From positions 1 to 10,001 of the forward strand of contig JAUWMS010000050.1 of NCBI GenBank assembly GCA_030613045.1: a DNA stretch of 10,001 nt. Direction: 5' to 3'. Both the position numbers and the translations under genes were made by a program. The stretch comes from Candidatus Latescibacterota bacterium (lineage in GTDB: Bacteria; Latescibacterota; 4484-107). Numbering within the stretch: the stretch's first letter is position 1; each line of letters begins with the position of its first letter. Under the pieces are notes generated by a model, which saw only the letters and a list, made by a program, of their open reading frames with translations, was not told the origin of the DNA and did not search any database. Of the stretch, positions 1 to 5,644 are shown piece by piece.

Positions 1-459
1 GCGGGCCGGGGGTTTGCGGTGGTGGCCGATGAGATCCGGAAGTTGGCGGAAGGCACCACCAAGGCCACCAAGGAGATCGCGGATATGATCAAGGCGATCC
101 AGTCCGACACGTCCGGCGCGGTGCAGGGGATGGAAGAAGGCGTGAAGGAGATCGAGGCGGGTCGGAAGTCGGCGGATCAGGCCGGCGATTCGATGCGTCA
201 GATCGTGGAGACCGTGACGCAGGTGACGGATATGATCCGGCAGATCGCCACGGCTTCGGAGGAGCAGTCTTCGGCCGCGGAGCAGATCTCGACCAACGTG
301 GAGGGCATTTCCACGGTGACGGCTGAGACGGCTTCGGGGTCCCAGCAGATGGCCAAGGCTTCGGACGATCTGAGCCGGTTGACCTCGAATTTGCAGGAAT
401 TGGTCGCGCGGTTCGATCTCGGAGAGGGAGCAGGGAAAGCGATAGAAATCGCTGCATGA
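1..459 (+). CDS. Methyl-accepting chemotaxis protein, C-terminal part (5' end outside window)
   Basis: The window opens inside this gene, in frame from base 1. The visible 152 residues begin just after the tip of the MCP signalling hairpin ([17 protein letters not shown]), the region that contacts CheW and CheA. They continue down the second helix of the cytoplasmic four-helix bundle. A methylation-type motif, ATASEEQSSA, lies at residues 83-92; Glu87 and Glu88 are the likely sites modified by CheR and CheB. The protein ends in TGA after a low-complexity tail (GEGAGKAIEIAA). It has no NWETF-type pentapeptide, so CheR would not be tethered in the enteric way. Its first 142 bases are nearly identical to the last 142 of the window, inside the second MCP. 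The signalling-domain assignment is secure; the sensor type cannot be seen. Confidence 0.95.
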   Translation, partial: AGRGFAVVADEIRKLAEGTTKATKEIADMIKAIQSDTSGAVQGMEEGVKEIEAGRKSADQAGDSMRQIVETVTQVTDMIRQIATASEEQSSAAEQISTNVEGISTVTAETASGSQQMAKASDDLSRLTSNLQELVARFDLGEGAGKAIEIAA

Positions 460-494
460 TGGCGCACTCGCGCGACCCGAAAGGGAGATAGGCT

Positions 495-535
495 GAGGGC
501 TTTGACGTGGGCATAAACGCTCATCCACAGCCCTC
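495..535 (+). other. Inverted repeat downstream of the first MCP
   Basis: The arms GAGGGCT (495-501) and AGCCCTC (529-535) pair perfectly. An inner GTGG/CCAC stem (507-510 with 525-528) stacks on the right arm. No T-run follows, so it is not an obvious intrinsic terminator. It could protect the 3' end of the MCP transcript or be a repeat remnant. Function unknown. Confidence 0.35.
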
Positions 536-672
536 CGCCTTTGTATTGTGAATCGTACGCGCTTTGCGAGCTAAAAGAGGTCAAACCCGATACTTTCAGG
601 CACTTAAAATCATGAATTGCTCTGAACCTCCACGGGCACACTCTCGGAGTGTTCGCTCGCCCACAGAAAAGG

Positions 673-725
673 AACTCCCACAGAAGTGAGGGTATTGAGG
701 TGACTTCTGTGGGAGTTTTATTTTG
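673..725 (+). terminator. Strong rho-independent terminator
   Basis: A perfect 15-bp stem is formed by 673-687 (AACTCCCACAGAAGT) and 703-717, with a 15-base loop. The T-rich tract TTTTATTTTG follows at once. It lies about 210 bases after the stop of the first MCP, with no gene between. It most likely ends that transcript and insulates the next unit. Confidence 0.8.
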
Positions 726-1121
726 TGGGATTTTCCCGAGTGTGTGAACCTCAGCCACAGAGGCCACAGCGCAACGGAGCCACGACCGAAGAATCAGGCA
801 CAAAGGCGCAAAGAGAATCGAGCGGATTTCGAAGCGGCCACAAGGGAAAACTTTGCCCAGGAAACAATATCTTGCAGGTCAGTGGCGCAGAGGGAAGAAA
901 GCGAGAAAGGGAGAGGCCCGTCCCCGGGAAGGAGTAGGCGAGCATTGTGGCGCCGAAAAATTCCTGGTCTTATCGGGCGAAGCGGAAAATTATTACCGCT
1001 CCTCTTTTTTCCGCCAGGGGTCGGGGATCGGACAAACCCAAGAGAAAAAAACGCTCCCACAAGCGCTAGACCGCTTCATGCGAGTATTGGGGGAGCGCGC
1101 TATGGGGGTATGCAAACGCGC
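726..1121. other. Gene-free stretch with degenerate repeats and weak hairpins
   Basis: No convincing gene is seen. Open frames here lack ribosome binding sites and have compositions typical of noncoding sequence. Bases 750-850 hold CACAGAGGCCACAG-like and GGCACAAAGGCGCAAAG-like words typical of decayed short repeats. AGCGG and CCGCT (981-985 with 996-1000), followed by CCTC and six T, form a weak terminator-like hairpin. CGCTCCC (1052-1058) and GGGAGCG (1091-1097) form an inverted repeat 40 to 100 bases upstream of the predicted sigma-54 start site. That repeat could be an activator site, but this is only inference from its position. Confidence 0.4.
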
Positions 1122-1137
1122 TGGCATACCATTTGCT
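1122..1137 (+). promoter_or_regulatory. Candidate sigma-54 (RpoN) promoter
   Basis: TGGCAT-ACCAT-TTGCT matches the -24/-12 consensus TGGCACG-N4-TTGCW. The invariant GG and GC are separated by exactly 10 bases, as the family requires. Transcription would begin near 1147, about 130 bases before the 61-residue gene that is the first plausible reading frame downstream. Such promoters need an AAA+ activator and are common in motility regulons. The match is good but was found by eye, without genome-wide scoring. Confidence 0.6.
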
Positions 1138-1276
1138 TTGGGGATAGCGTGACGTAGCGTATCATGGTTTATTTTCTCTTGATATTCTTCCCAACGCAAG
1201 GGAGCTTTTGAGAATCGTATGCGCCCCGGCGGAATCTGTTTCCGTTGGGGATGCTTCGAAGAAAGAGGAGGAAGTG

Positions 1277-1462
1277 ATGGCCGGTCAAGCAACAGAGAAG
1301 GGCGATTTTTCTGAGGCGATGTGGAATATGTTGAATGAGATGGCGTATTTGGCTTTGTCTTACGCGATCGATGGGCAGAGGAAAATGGCTGAAGCGGTAA
1401 GACAGATGGCCCGGCAGTTGCACCGCGACTACAGGGAGTGCCTTGATCTCAGGTGCGGGTAG
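1277..1462 (+). CDS. Small hypothetical protein (61 aa), probably sigma-54 controlled
   Basis: The frame starts at ATG 1277, preceded by a near-ideal ribosome binding site (AGGAGGAAG, 1266-1274). An in-frame ATG at 1208 has no such site, which decides the start. The 61-residue product begins MAGQATEKGDFSEAMWNMLN. It appears almost entirely alpha-helical, is rich in Met, Ala, Arg and Glu, and has no signal peptide or membrane segment. It ends CLDLRCG, with two cysteines near the C-terminus. I do not recognise the family. Its place between an MCP and cheW, behind a sigma-54-like promoter, suggests a helical accessory or regulatory protein of the chemotaxis group, but that is inference only. The strong ribosome binding site supports it being real. 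Confidence 0.65.
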   Translation: MAGQATEKGDFSEAMWNMLNEMAYLALSYAIDGQRKMAEAVRQMARQLHRDYRECLDLRCG

Positions 1463-1619
1463 ATCCTCCAAAGGCGCGTAATGCAGAGGGCGACTTGCGC
1501 TCTCCACCTCGTGAGTAGATACGAATTCATCTCTGCTCCTCGTGATGGATTACGAAAAGAGTCGTAGGTCATTCAAAAACCAGCGCACGGGTAGATCTCG
1601 GAGGTCTCTCGAAAGAGCA

Positions 1620-1824
1620 AAAATGGAAATTCCTATACGTTGCACTTAGCGCCCTTCGGGCGGGCTTTTGTAAGTCTTCGATAAGCAAAACGTGTTTTCT
1701 GTCAGGAATCCAGGAAACCAGGAGAGGGCTACGGCGTTGCTTTTCTCCTGGCTTCATGGCCTCCTGATAGGAAAGGATTCTGAATGGGAACTCAATCAAA
1801 CCCCAAAATGGAAATTCCTATACG
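1620..1824. repeat. 20-bp direct repeat bracketing an imperfect inverted repeat
   Basis: The 20-base sequence starting AAAATGGAAATTCC is present exactly at 1620-1639 and again at 1805-1824; a shared TTAG lies 6 bases after each copy. The 165 bases between hold a long imperfect palindrome: 1695-1725 matches the reverse complement of 1744-1774 at 25 of 31 positions, with an 18-base loop. The arrangement resembles a small non-autonomous element or its footprint. There is no transposase, and the direct repeat is longer than a usual target duplication. Confidence 0.6.
1650..1670 (+). terminator. Possible weak intrinsic terminator
   Basis: A CGCCC-TTC-GGGCG hairpin (1650-1662) is followed by GGCTTTTG. 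The stem is GC-rich but short and the T-run has only four bases. It lies about 190 bases after the small hypothetical gene and upstream of cheW. Confidence 0.35.
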
Positions 1825-1925
1825 ACAAATTTAGGATCTTACGATACTTGCCTTGTTACCCACCTACGAGGAGAGTCGTGAAGTCATCCACCATAGTCTG
1901 GTTTAAAAGAGAGGAGATAAATCAC

Positions 1926-2432
1926 ATGGCGGAAGAAATTATGGAGCAGGTCGGAACGCAAGAAGGCGCCGATGAGTCGGGAGATTTGCTGCAGTTGGTA
2001 TCCTTCAAGATCGGCGACGAAGAATTCGGCGTAGATATTCTCAACGTCCGGGAGATCAACCGCATGGTGGAGATCACGCGGGTGCCGAAATCTCCTGAGT
2101 TCGTCGAGGGTGTTATCAATCTCAGAGGCAAGGTGATTCCCATCGTAAGTCTGAGAAAGCGGATGGGTATGCCGGAAAAGGAGCAGGATAAGGATACCCG
2201 GATCGTGGTGGTGGAGTTGGAGGATCAGTTGATCGGTTTTGTGGTGGACGCAGTGTCGGAAGTGCTTCGGATCTCCAGAAACATCACCGAGCCGCCGCCG
2301 GAAACCGCCTCCGGAGTGGATGCGGAATATATCACCGGCATTGCGAAGATGGATGAGCGGCTGCTGATTTTGTTGAATCTGAATCGGCTCTTAGACGTCG
2401 GCGAGCGGGAGGCGTTGAAGGAGGCGGCGTGA
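1926..2432 (+). CDS. cheW: Chemotaxis adaptor protein CheW
   Basis: CheW is the cytoplasmic scaffold that couples MCP receptors to the histidine kinase CheA. The product is 168 residues, normal for the family. A loose N-terminal tail (1-20) is followed by one CheW domain (about 21-160). Diagnostic stretches include LLQLVSFKIGDEEFGVDI (21-38), EGVINLRGKVIPIVSLRKR (61-79) with the hallmark NLRG at 65-68, and ITGIAKMDERLLILLNLNRL near the end. The start is ATG 1926, preceded by GAGGAGA at 1911-1917. The frame is open further upstream to 1692, but that part is repeat-rich and non-conserved. CheR follows after a 122-bp repeat-filled spacer, so the two are probably cotranscribed. CheA and CheY are not in the window. 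Confidence 0.97.
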   Translation: MAEEIMEQVGTQEGADESGDLLQLVSFKIGDEEFGVDILNVREINRMVEITRVPKSPEFVEGVINLRGKVIPIVSLRKRMGMPEKEQDKDTRIVVVELEDQLIGFVVDAVSEVLRISRNITEPPPETASGVDAEYITGIAKMDERLLILLNLNRLLDVGEREALKEAA

Positions 2433-2553
2433 GGAGGCGGGGATCAGGGATCAGGGGTCAGGGGCCAGGGGCCAGAAGTCAGAAGTCAGAGGCAAAGGAT
2501 AGCGCATCACGCAATACGCACCAATCACCAATCACCAACCACGAGGAGCAAGC
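2433..2553. repeat. Degenerate short tandem repeats between cheW and cheR
   Basis: The spacer begins with imperfect copies of GGGGATCA, GGGGTCA, GGGGCCA and AGAAGTCA words (about 2438-2492). It goes on through GCATCACGCAATACGCACC to CAATCACCAATCACCAACC. The last stretch holds GAGGAGC (2543-2549), the ribosome binding site of cheR. This looks like decayed simple repeat, not coding sequence. Confidence 0.7.
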
Positions 2554-2554
2554 C

Positions 2555-3157
2555 ATGGCATTCACCTATTTCTTCCGGGATATGCAGACGCTGGATTTCA
2601 TCAAAGAATACGCCATCCCGGAGCTCAGGAACAGGCAACACATCAATATCTGGGACGCGGGGTGCGCGATGGGGCCGGAGCCGTATTCCATCGCCATCAT
2701 CTTCAGGGAGAGTATGGGGAGATTCCAGTTCAGGAACCTGAAAATTTGTGCCACCGACGTGGACATCAGCGATCAGTTCGGGAAAATCATCCGGGAGGGT
2801 GTGTACCCGGATGAGATGGTCAAACGGATTCCGCCTGAATTCCTCAAGAAATACTTTGCTCCGAATGGAGCGCCGGGGATGTTCAAGCTCGCGGATGAGA
2901 TCATCAATTCCGTGTCTTTCCAGCGGGAGGACCTCCTCGAACTGAAACCCCCGAGAGAGGGATTCGGCCTGATTGTGTGCAAAAATGTGCTCCTCCATTT
3001 CAAGGAGGAGGAGCGGGTCAACGTAATCCGGATGTTTCATAAGGCGCTTTCCCCCGGCGGGTTCTTTGTGATGGAGCAGACCCAGAAGCTGCCCAAAGCG
3101 GTGACTGGCCTGTTTGAGCCGGTGGTATCCAACGCACAGCTTTTTCGCAAGGGGTAG
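2555..3157 (+). CDS. cheR: CheR-type MCP methyltransferase, catalytic domain only
   Basis: The family transfers methyl groups from S-adenosylmethionine to glutamates on MCP helices, setting adaptation. The 200-residue product starts directly at the catalytic domain (FTYFFRD, equivalent to the FFR motif of CheR). SAM-binding motif I is DAGCAMGPEPYSIA (34-47). Next come ATDVD (66-70), a complete beta-subdomain region (about 75-120), and VCKNVLLHF (141-149), equivalent to CRNVxIYF. The small all-helical N-terminal CheR domain is absent, so the protein is well short of the usual 270-290 residues. The start is ATG 2555 behind GAGGAGC. A GTG at 2429 is in frame, but the intervening translation is repeat-derived and has no helical domain. 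It ends in TAG at 3157. Probably in an operon with cheW. Confidence 0.9.
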   Translation: MAFTYFFRDMQTLDFIKEYAIPELRNRQHINIWDAGCAMGPEPYSIAIIFRESMGRFQFRNLKICATDVDISDQFGKIIREGVYPDEMVKRIPPEFLKKYFAPNGAPGMFKLADEIINSVSFQREDLLELKPPREGFGLIVCKNVLLHFKEEERVNVIRMFHKALSPGGFFVMEQTQKLPKAVTGLFEPVVSNAQLFRKG

Positions 3158-3164
3158 AATCTTC

Positions 3165-3274
3165 GTAAAAAGTAAAACGTAAAGCGTAAAGCGTAAAACG
3201 TGAGGGGAGTTACCGAACCGTGCGGTTTATCGCACGGCGGCGGCGGGGCAATCCGCAATCCGCAATCCGCAATC
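3165..3274. repeat. Repeat-filled spacer after cheR
   Basis: Three components are seen: GTAAAACGTAAAGCGTAAAG-like tandem words (3165-3202); a perfect hairpin CCGTGCG/CGCACGG (3218-3224 with 3231-3237); and nearly four copies of a 7-base CAATCCG-type word (3248-3274). The spacer ends 16 bases before the next start codon. Confidence 0.65.
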
Positions 3275-3290
3275 ATGTGGTCCGTTCCCA

Positions 3291-3899
3291 ATGAAGATCA
3301 TCAATCTCAAAGAAAACGCCAAGATGTACACCTCCAACGTGTACTTCGTGCTCGGAACCTGGAATGCAATCGAGGATGTCAATACGCTCGTGGACGTGGG
3401 CCGGGATCCCTCGGTGATCGAAAAAATAAACAGGGCTTCGACGGGCGTGGGGAAGTCGAGGGTGGATCAGGTGATTCTGACGCACAGTCATTACGATCAC
3501 GCGAGCCTTTTGCCTGCGATCCGGGAGGCGTTTCATCCGAAGGTGCACGCTTTTTCGCGCTCTTTAGAAGGCGTGGACCATCATTTGAGAGGCTGGGAGA
3601 CGTTGAGGCTCGGGGACCGGGATTTTGAGGTGATCCACACGCCCGGTCACAGCAGCGATTCGATCTGTCTCTATTGTGCGGAGGAGGGCGTCCTGTTTGC
3701 CGGGGACACGCCCGTGATCATCCAATCCACCGACAGCACGCACGAGGAGGGCTTTGTCCGCGCCCTGGAACGGATTTGCCGGATGGACGTAAAGGCGATC
3801 TATTTTGGGCACGGCGATCCTCTGCTGGACGGCTGCAACGCGCGGATACGCGCTTCGCTGAAAAATGTCAGGAAAGCGCGGGGTGTGCGTAGTCAGTAA
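3291..3899 (+). CDS. Metallo-beta-lactamase-fold hydrolase
   Basis: This 202-residue protein is a complete MBL-fold domain. The zinc ligands are all present: HSHYDH at 65-70 (His65, His67, Asp69, His70), His120 in HTPGH (116-120), Asp139 in FAGD, and His174 in YFGHGD. Two metal ions are therefore expected. The N-terminal strands (SNVYFVLG, NTLVDVG) are typical. No signal peptide is seen, so it is likely cytoplasmic. The substrate is unknown; thioester, lactone and phosphoester hydrolases share this core. The start at ATG 3291 has no visible Shine-Dalgarno sequence, which is odd, but an internal start would cut the first strand. The TAA stop lies within a CAGTAAT repeat that fills the next spacer. 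It sits between cheR and the deacetylase; a role in chemotaxis is not shown. Confidence 0.9.
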   Translation: MKIINLKENAKMYTSNVYFVLGTWNAIEDVNTLVDVGRDPSVIEKINRASTGVGKSRVDQVILTHSHYDHASLLPAIREAFHPKVHAFSRSLEGVDHHLRGWETLRLGDRDFEVIHTPGHSSDSICLYCAEEGVLFAGDTPVIIQSTDSTHEEGFVRALERICRMDVKAIYFGHGDPLLDGCNARIRASLKNVRKARGVRSQ

Positions 3900-4041
3900 T
3901 CAGTAACCAGTGAACAGTAATCAGTAATCGGTGATCAGTAAACCGTAAAACGTGAATGGTAGGGTGCGATCCTTGTGATCGCCCTTGTGCAACGTGAATC
4001 GTGAACCGCACTACGAAATACGCACCCCGGAATACGCGCCA
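3889..4041. repeat. CAGTAAT-type degenerate repeats in spacer
   Basis: About seven imperfect copies of CAGTAAT, CAGTGAA or CGGTGAT words run from 3889 to 3944 and overlap the stop of the upstream gene. GTAAAACGTGAATGG follows, then an imperfect GCGATCCTTGTGATCGC palindrome (3966-3982) and ATACGCACC-like words. The repeat-like sequence runs up to the start codon of the next gene with no ribosome binding site. Confidence 0.65.
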
Positions 4042-4803
4042 ATGAAAATCGTTTTCCACAAAAATTCTAACAGCGCGGAGTATGCTTCAAACGGCGCGTC
4101 CGCGCCGGGCCGAATGGAAGGGATCATGGAAGCGTTGGAGGGGGAAGGGCACTATGAGGTCGTGTCACCGGGTCCGGCGTCATACCAGGATATAGTGCGG
4201 GTGCATTCCAAAGCCTATGTTGACGGCATCACCAAAGATGCGGCGTTATTTGAAATGGCTTCGTTGGCTGCCGGCGGCGCGAACCTGGCGTCCGAAATGG
4301 CGCTCAAGAATGAGCCTGCGTTTGCATGCGTCCGGCCCCCGGGCCATCATGCCTCGAAGGATTCCGGCTGGGGATATTGTGTGTTCTGCAACATAGGGAT
4401 CGCCCTCCTGAAATTGAAATCGGAAGGGCGTATTCATAGCGCATTCGTGCTGGATTTCGACGCCCACACGGGAGATGGAAATATAGACGTGCTTTCGGAG
4501 TGGAAGGAAGCCATCGTTTTGAATCCCATGGCCGAGAACAGTAAGGACTATCTCAAGACGATAGAGGAGGTCATTTCCGATATTCAGTACGTGGACCTCG
4601 TGGCCGTATCGGCTGGATTCGACACGTACAAAAAAGACCTGGGAAAAAAATTGGCGACTTTTGACTTCTATCTCATCGGTCGGCTTCTGAGGCAATTTAC
4701 GAAAAGAATGGGTCATGCCCGGCGCTTTGCCGCTTTGGAGGGCGGATATTATCTGCCGGATCTGGGGAAAAATGTGCTCGCGTTCTGTCAGGGATTTGAA
4801 TAA
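4042..4803 (+). CDS. Histone deacetylase / acetylpolyamine amidohydrolase family protein
   Basis: The family removes acetyl groups from lysine side chains, polyamines or small amides using one zinc ion. The 253-residue product has the active-site pair in RPPGHHA (His102 and His103) and the zinc ligands Asp140 and His142 in DFDAHTGDGN. The third ligand, Asp194, lies in SAGFD. A glycine-rich EGGYY (233-237) sits near the end, where the catalytic Tyr loop is expected. The protein is shorter than many relatives (300-370 residues) but no core motif is missing. It is probably cytoplasmic. ATG 4042 gives the typical opening MKIVFHKNSN; no Shine-Dalgarno sequence is visible. The frame is open further upstream only through spacer repeats. 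A GNAT-like acetyltransferase lies 183 bp downstream, so the two might act on the same acetylated target. The physiological substrate cannot be told. Confidence 0.93.
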   Translation: MKIVFHKNSNSAEYASNGASAPGRMEGIMEALEGEGHYEVVSPGPASYQDIVRVHSKAYVDGITKDAALFEMASLAAGGANLASEMALKNEPAFACVRPPGHHASKDSGWGYCVFCNIGIALLKLKSEGRIHSAFVLDFDAHTGDGNIDVLSEWKEAIVLNPMAENSKDYLKTIEEVISDIQYVDLVAVSAGFDTYKKDLGKKLATFDFYLIGRLLRQFTKRMGHARRFAALEGGYYLPDLGKNVLAFCQGFE

Positions 4804-4828
4804 CCGGGAGTTGAACTTTGGCGATTAG

Positions 4829-4936
4829 AACCACTGATCTCACTGATAGGTACTGATAACACTGATCCCATCCCCGCTTCCTCCGGTGGGGGTGGGATCA
4901 GTGTTATCAGGGGGTTCATCAGTGTCATCGGTGATT
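4829..4936. repeat. Large imperfect inverted repeat made of ACTGAT words
   Basis: The inner arms 4853-4875 and 4888-4910 match at 22 of 23 positions around a 12-base loop. The outer arms 4829-4848 and 4917-4936 match at 15 of 20. The arms are built from ACTGATAACACTGATC-type words. Folded as RNA it would be a very stable hairpin between the deacetylase and the acetyltransferase. No T-run follows, so it is not a classical terminator. It might be a palindromic repeat element or shape mRNA stability. Confidence 0.75.
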
Positions 4937-4986
4937 CCGGAGGTTGAGCCAAGTGAAAAACCCGGAGGAATAATCGGAGAGCGCAC

Positions 4987-5301
4987 ATGCCGGAAAAACT
5001 AACGTTCAACCTGATCCCCCGAGACGAGCGATCTGAGTTTGATTGGATGAATATCGAGTGCGAGGCTGTTCGTGTGGGCAAGGTCAGAGGTCTTATTGAC
5101 GGAAACAGCCTGACGATCCATTCCATAAATATTTTCCCGGAGTTCGAAGGGCGCGGGTACGGCAGAAAGACGATCGGGATGTTCAAAGGCTCCTTTGGTA
5201 CGATCGTGGCGGACCGGGTGCGGCACACCGCCATTGGATTCTGGGAGAGGATGGGTTTTGAGAATAACCACGACGGAAACTATGTCTGGAAAAGCGGGTA
5301 A
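4987..5301 (+). CDS. Small GNAT-like N-acetyltransferase
   Basis: The GNAT family transfers acetyl from acetyl-CoA to amines. The 104-residue product is short for the family (usually 140-180) but keeps its core. A beta strand SLTIHSINIFPEF (41-53) leads into the acetyl-CoA pyrophosphate loop EGRGYGRKT (54-62). The closing signature AIGFWERMGFE (82-92) is typical. The missing part is the N-terminal strand and helix region. The start at ATG 4987 is set by GGAGA at 4976-4980, six bases upstream. It follows the deacetylase across a palindromic spacer, on the same strand. The substrate is unknown. An acetylation and deacetylation pair is an attractive idea but rests on position only. Confidence 0.82.
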   Translation: MPEKLTFNLIPRDERSEFDWMNIECEAVRVGKVRGLIDGNSLTIHSINIFPEFEGRGYGRKTIGMFKGSFGTIVADRVRHTAIGFWERMGFENNHDGNYVWKSG

Positions 5302-5580
5302 CAAGGGGTGCCAAAACGTGAAACGTAAAGCGTAAAACGTAAGTAATTTTCGAAATACTCTTGGAAGTTTCTCGGAGCAAACCTAACCCCCCGGCCCCCT
5401 TGCCTGCGAGGGAAGGGGGAGCTATACGAGGGAAGGAGGAGCTATTTTTTTTATCTTCGGAGGCAAAGCTCCCCTCCCCGTTTCGGGGAGGGGTCGGGGG
5501 AGAGGTCTTGGAAAAATGCACAAAAGCTTCGTGAAAATTACATAAAACGAGACGCGCCCCAATCACCACGAATTTTTGGC
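5302..5580. repeat. Repeat- and hairpin-rich spacer upstream of the porin
   Basis: No gene is seen. In order: GTGAAACGTAAAGCGTAAAA words (about 5318-5343); an inverted repeat with one mismatch (5395-5404 with 5410-5419); a 20-bp tandem duplication with one difference (5407-5426 and 5427-5446) followed by eight T; and a perfect 10-bp stem CCCCTCCCCG/CGGGGAGGGG with loop TTT (5471-5480 with 5484-5493). The C-rich CCTAACCCCCCGGCCCCC block looks like a dispersed palindromic repeat. Confidence 0.65.
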
Positions 5581-5608
5581 TTAAGTTCGGATGGAGCGAT
5601 GCCGAAAT
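5581..5608 (+). promoter_or_regulatory. Possible sigma-28 (FliA)-like promoter of the porin gene
   Basis: TTAAGTTC, 12 bases, then GCCGAAAT compares with the flagellar consensus TAAAGTTT-N11-GCCGATAA at 6 of 8 and 6 of 8 positions, with one extra spacer base. It would start transcription near 5615, just ahead of the AAGGAGA ribosome binding site. The match is imperfect and could be chance; the context of chemotaxis genes is the reason to note it. Confidence 0.3.
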
Positions 5609-5644
5609 GTTTAGTGAACCCTTTTTTAGAAGGAGACAAAGAAA

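Noticed and set aside
198..803. Minus-strand open frame covering the first MCP tail and spacer
   Set aside because: It runs through the strong terminator hairpin, lacks a ribosome binding site and has no domain; half of it is antisense to the MCP.
723..1157. Plus-strand open frames in the spacer before the small hypothetical gene
   Set aside because: No ribosome binding site, composition of decayed repeats, several overlapping frames equally open, and a sigma-54 promoter motif inside the end.
1692..1925. N-terminal extension of CheW
   Set aside because: It covers the inverted repeat and one direct repeat copy; the CheW domain starts after ATG 1926, which has a good ribosome binding site.
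2429..2554. N-terminal extension of the CheR protein from GTG 2429
   Set aside because: The extra residues are translated simple repeats (GSGIRGQGPGARSQKSE) and do not resemble the CheR helical domain; ATG 2555 has its own ribosome binding site.
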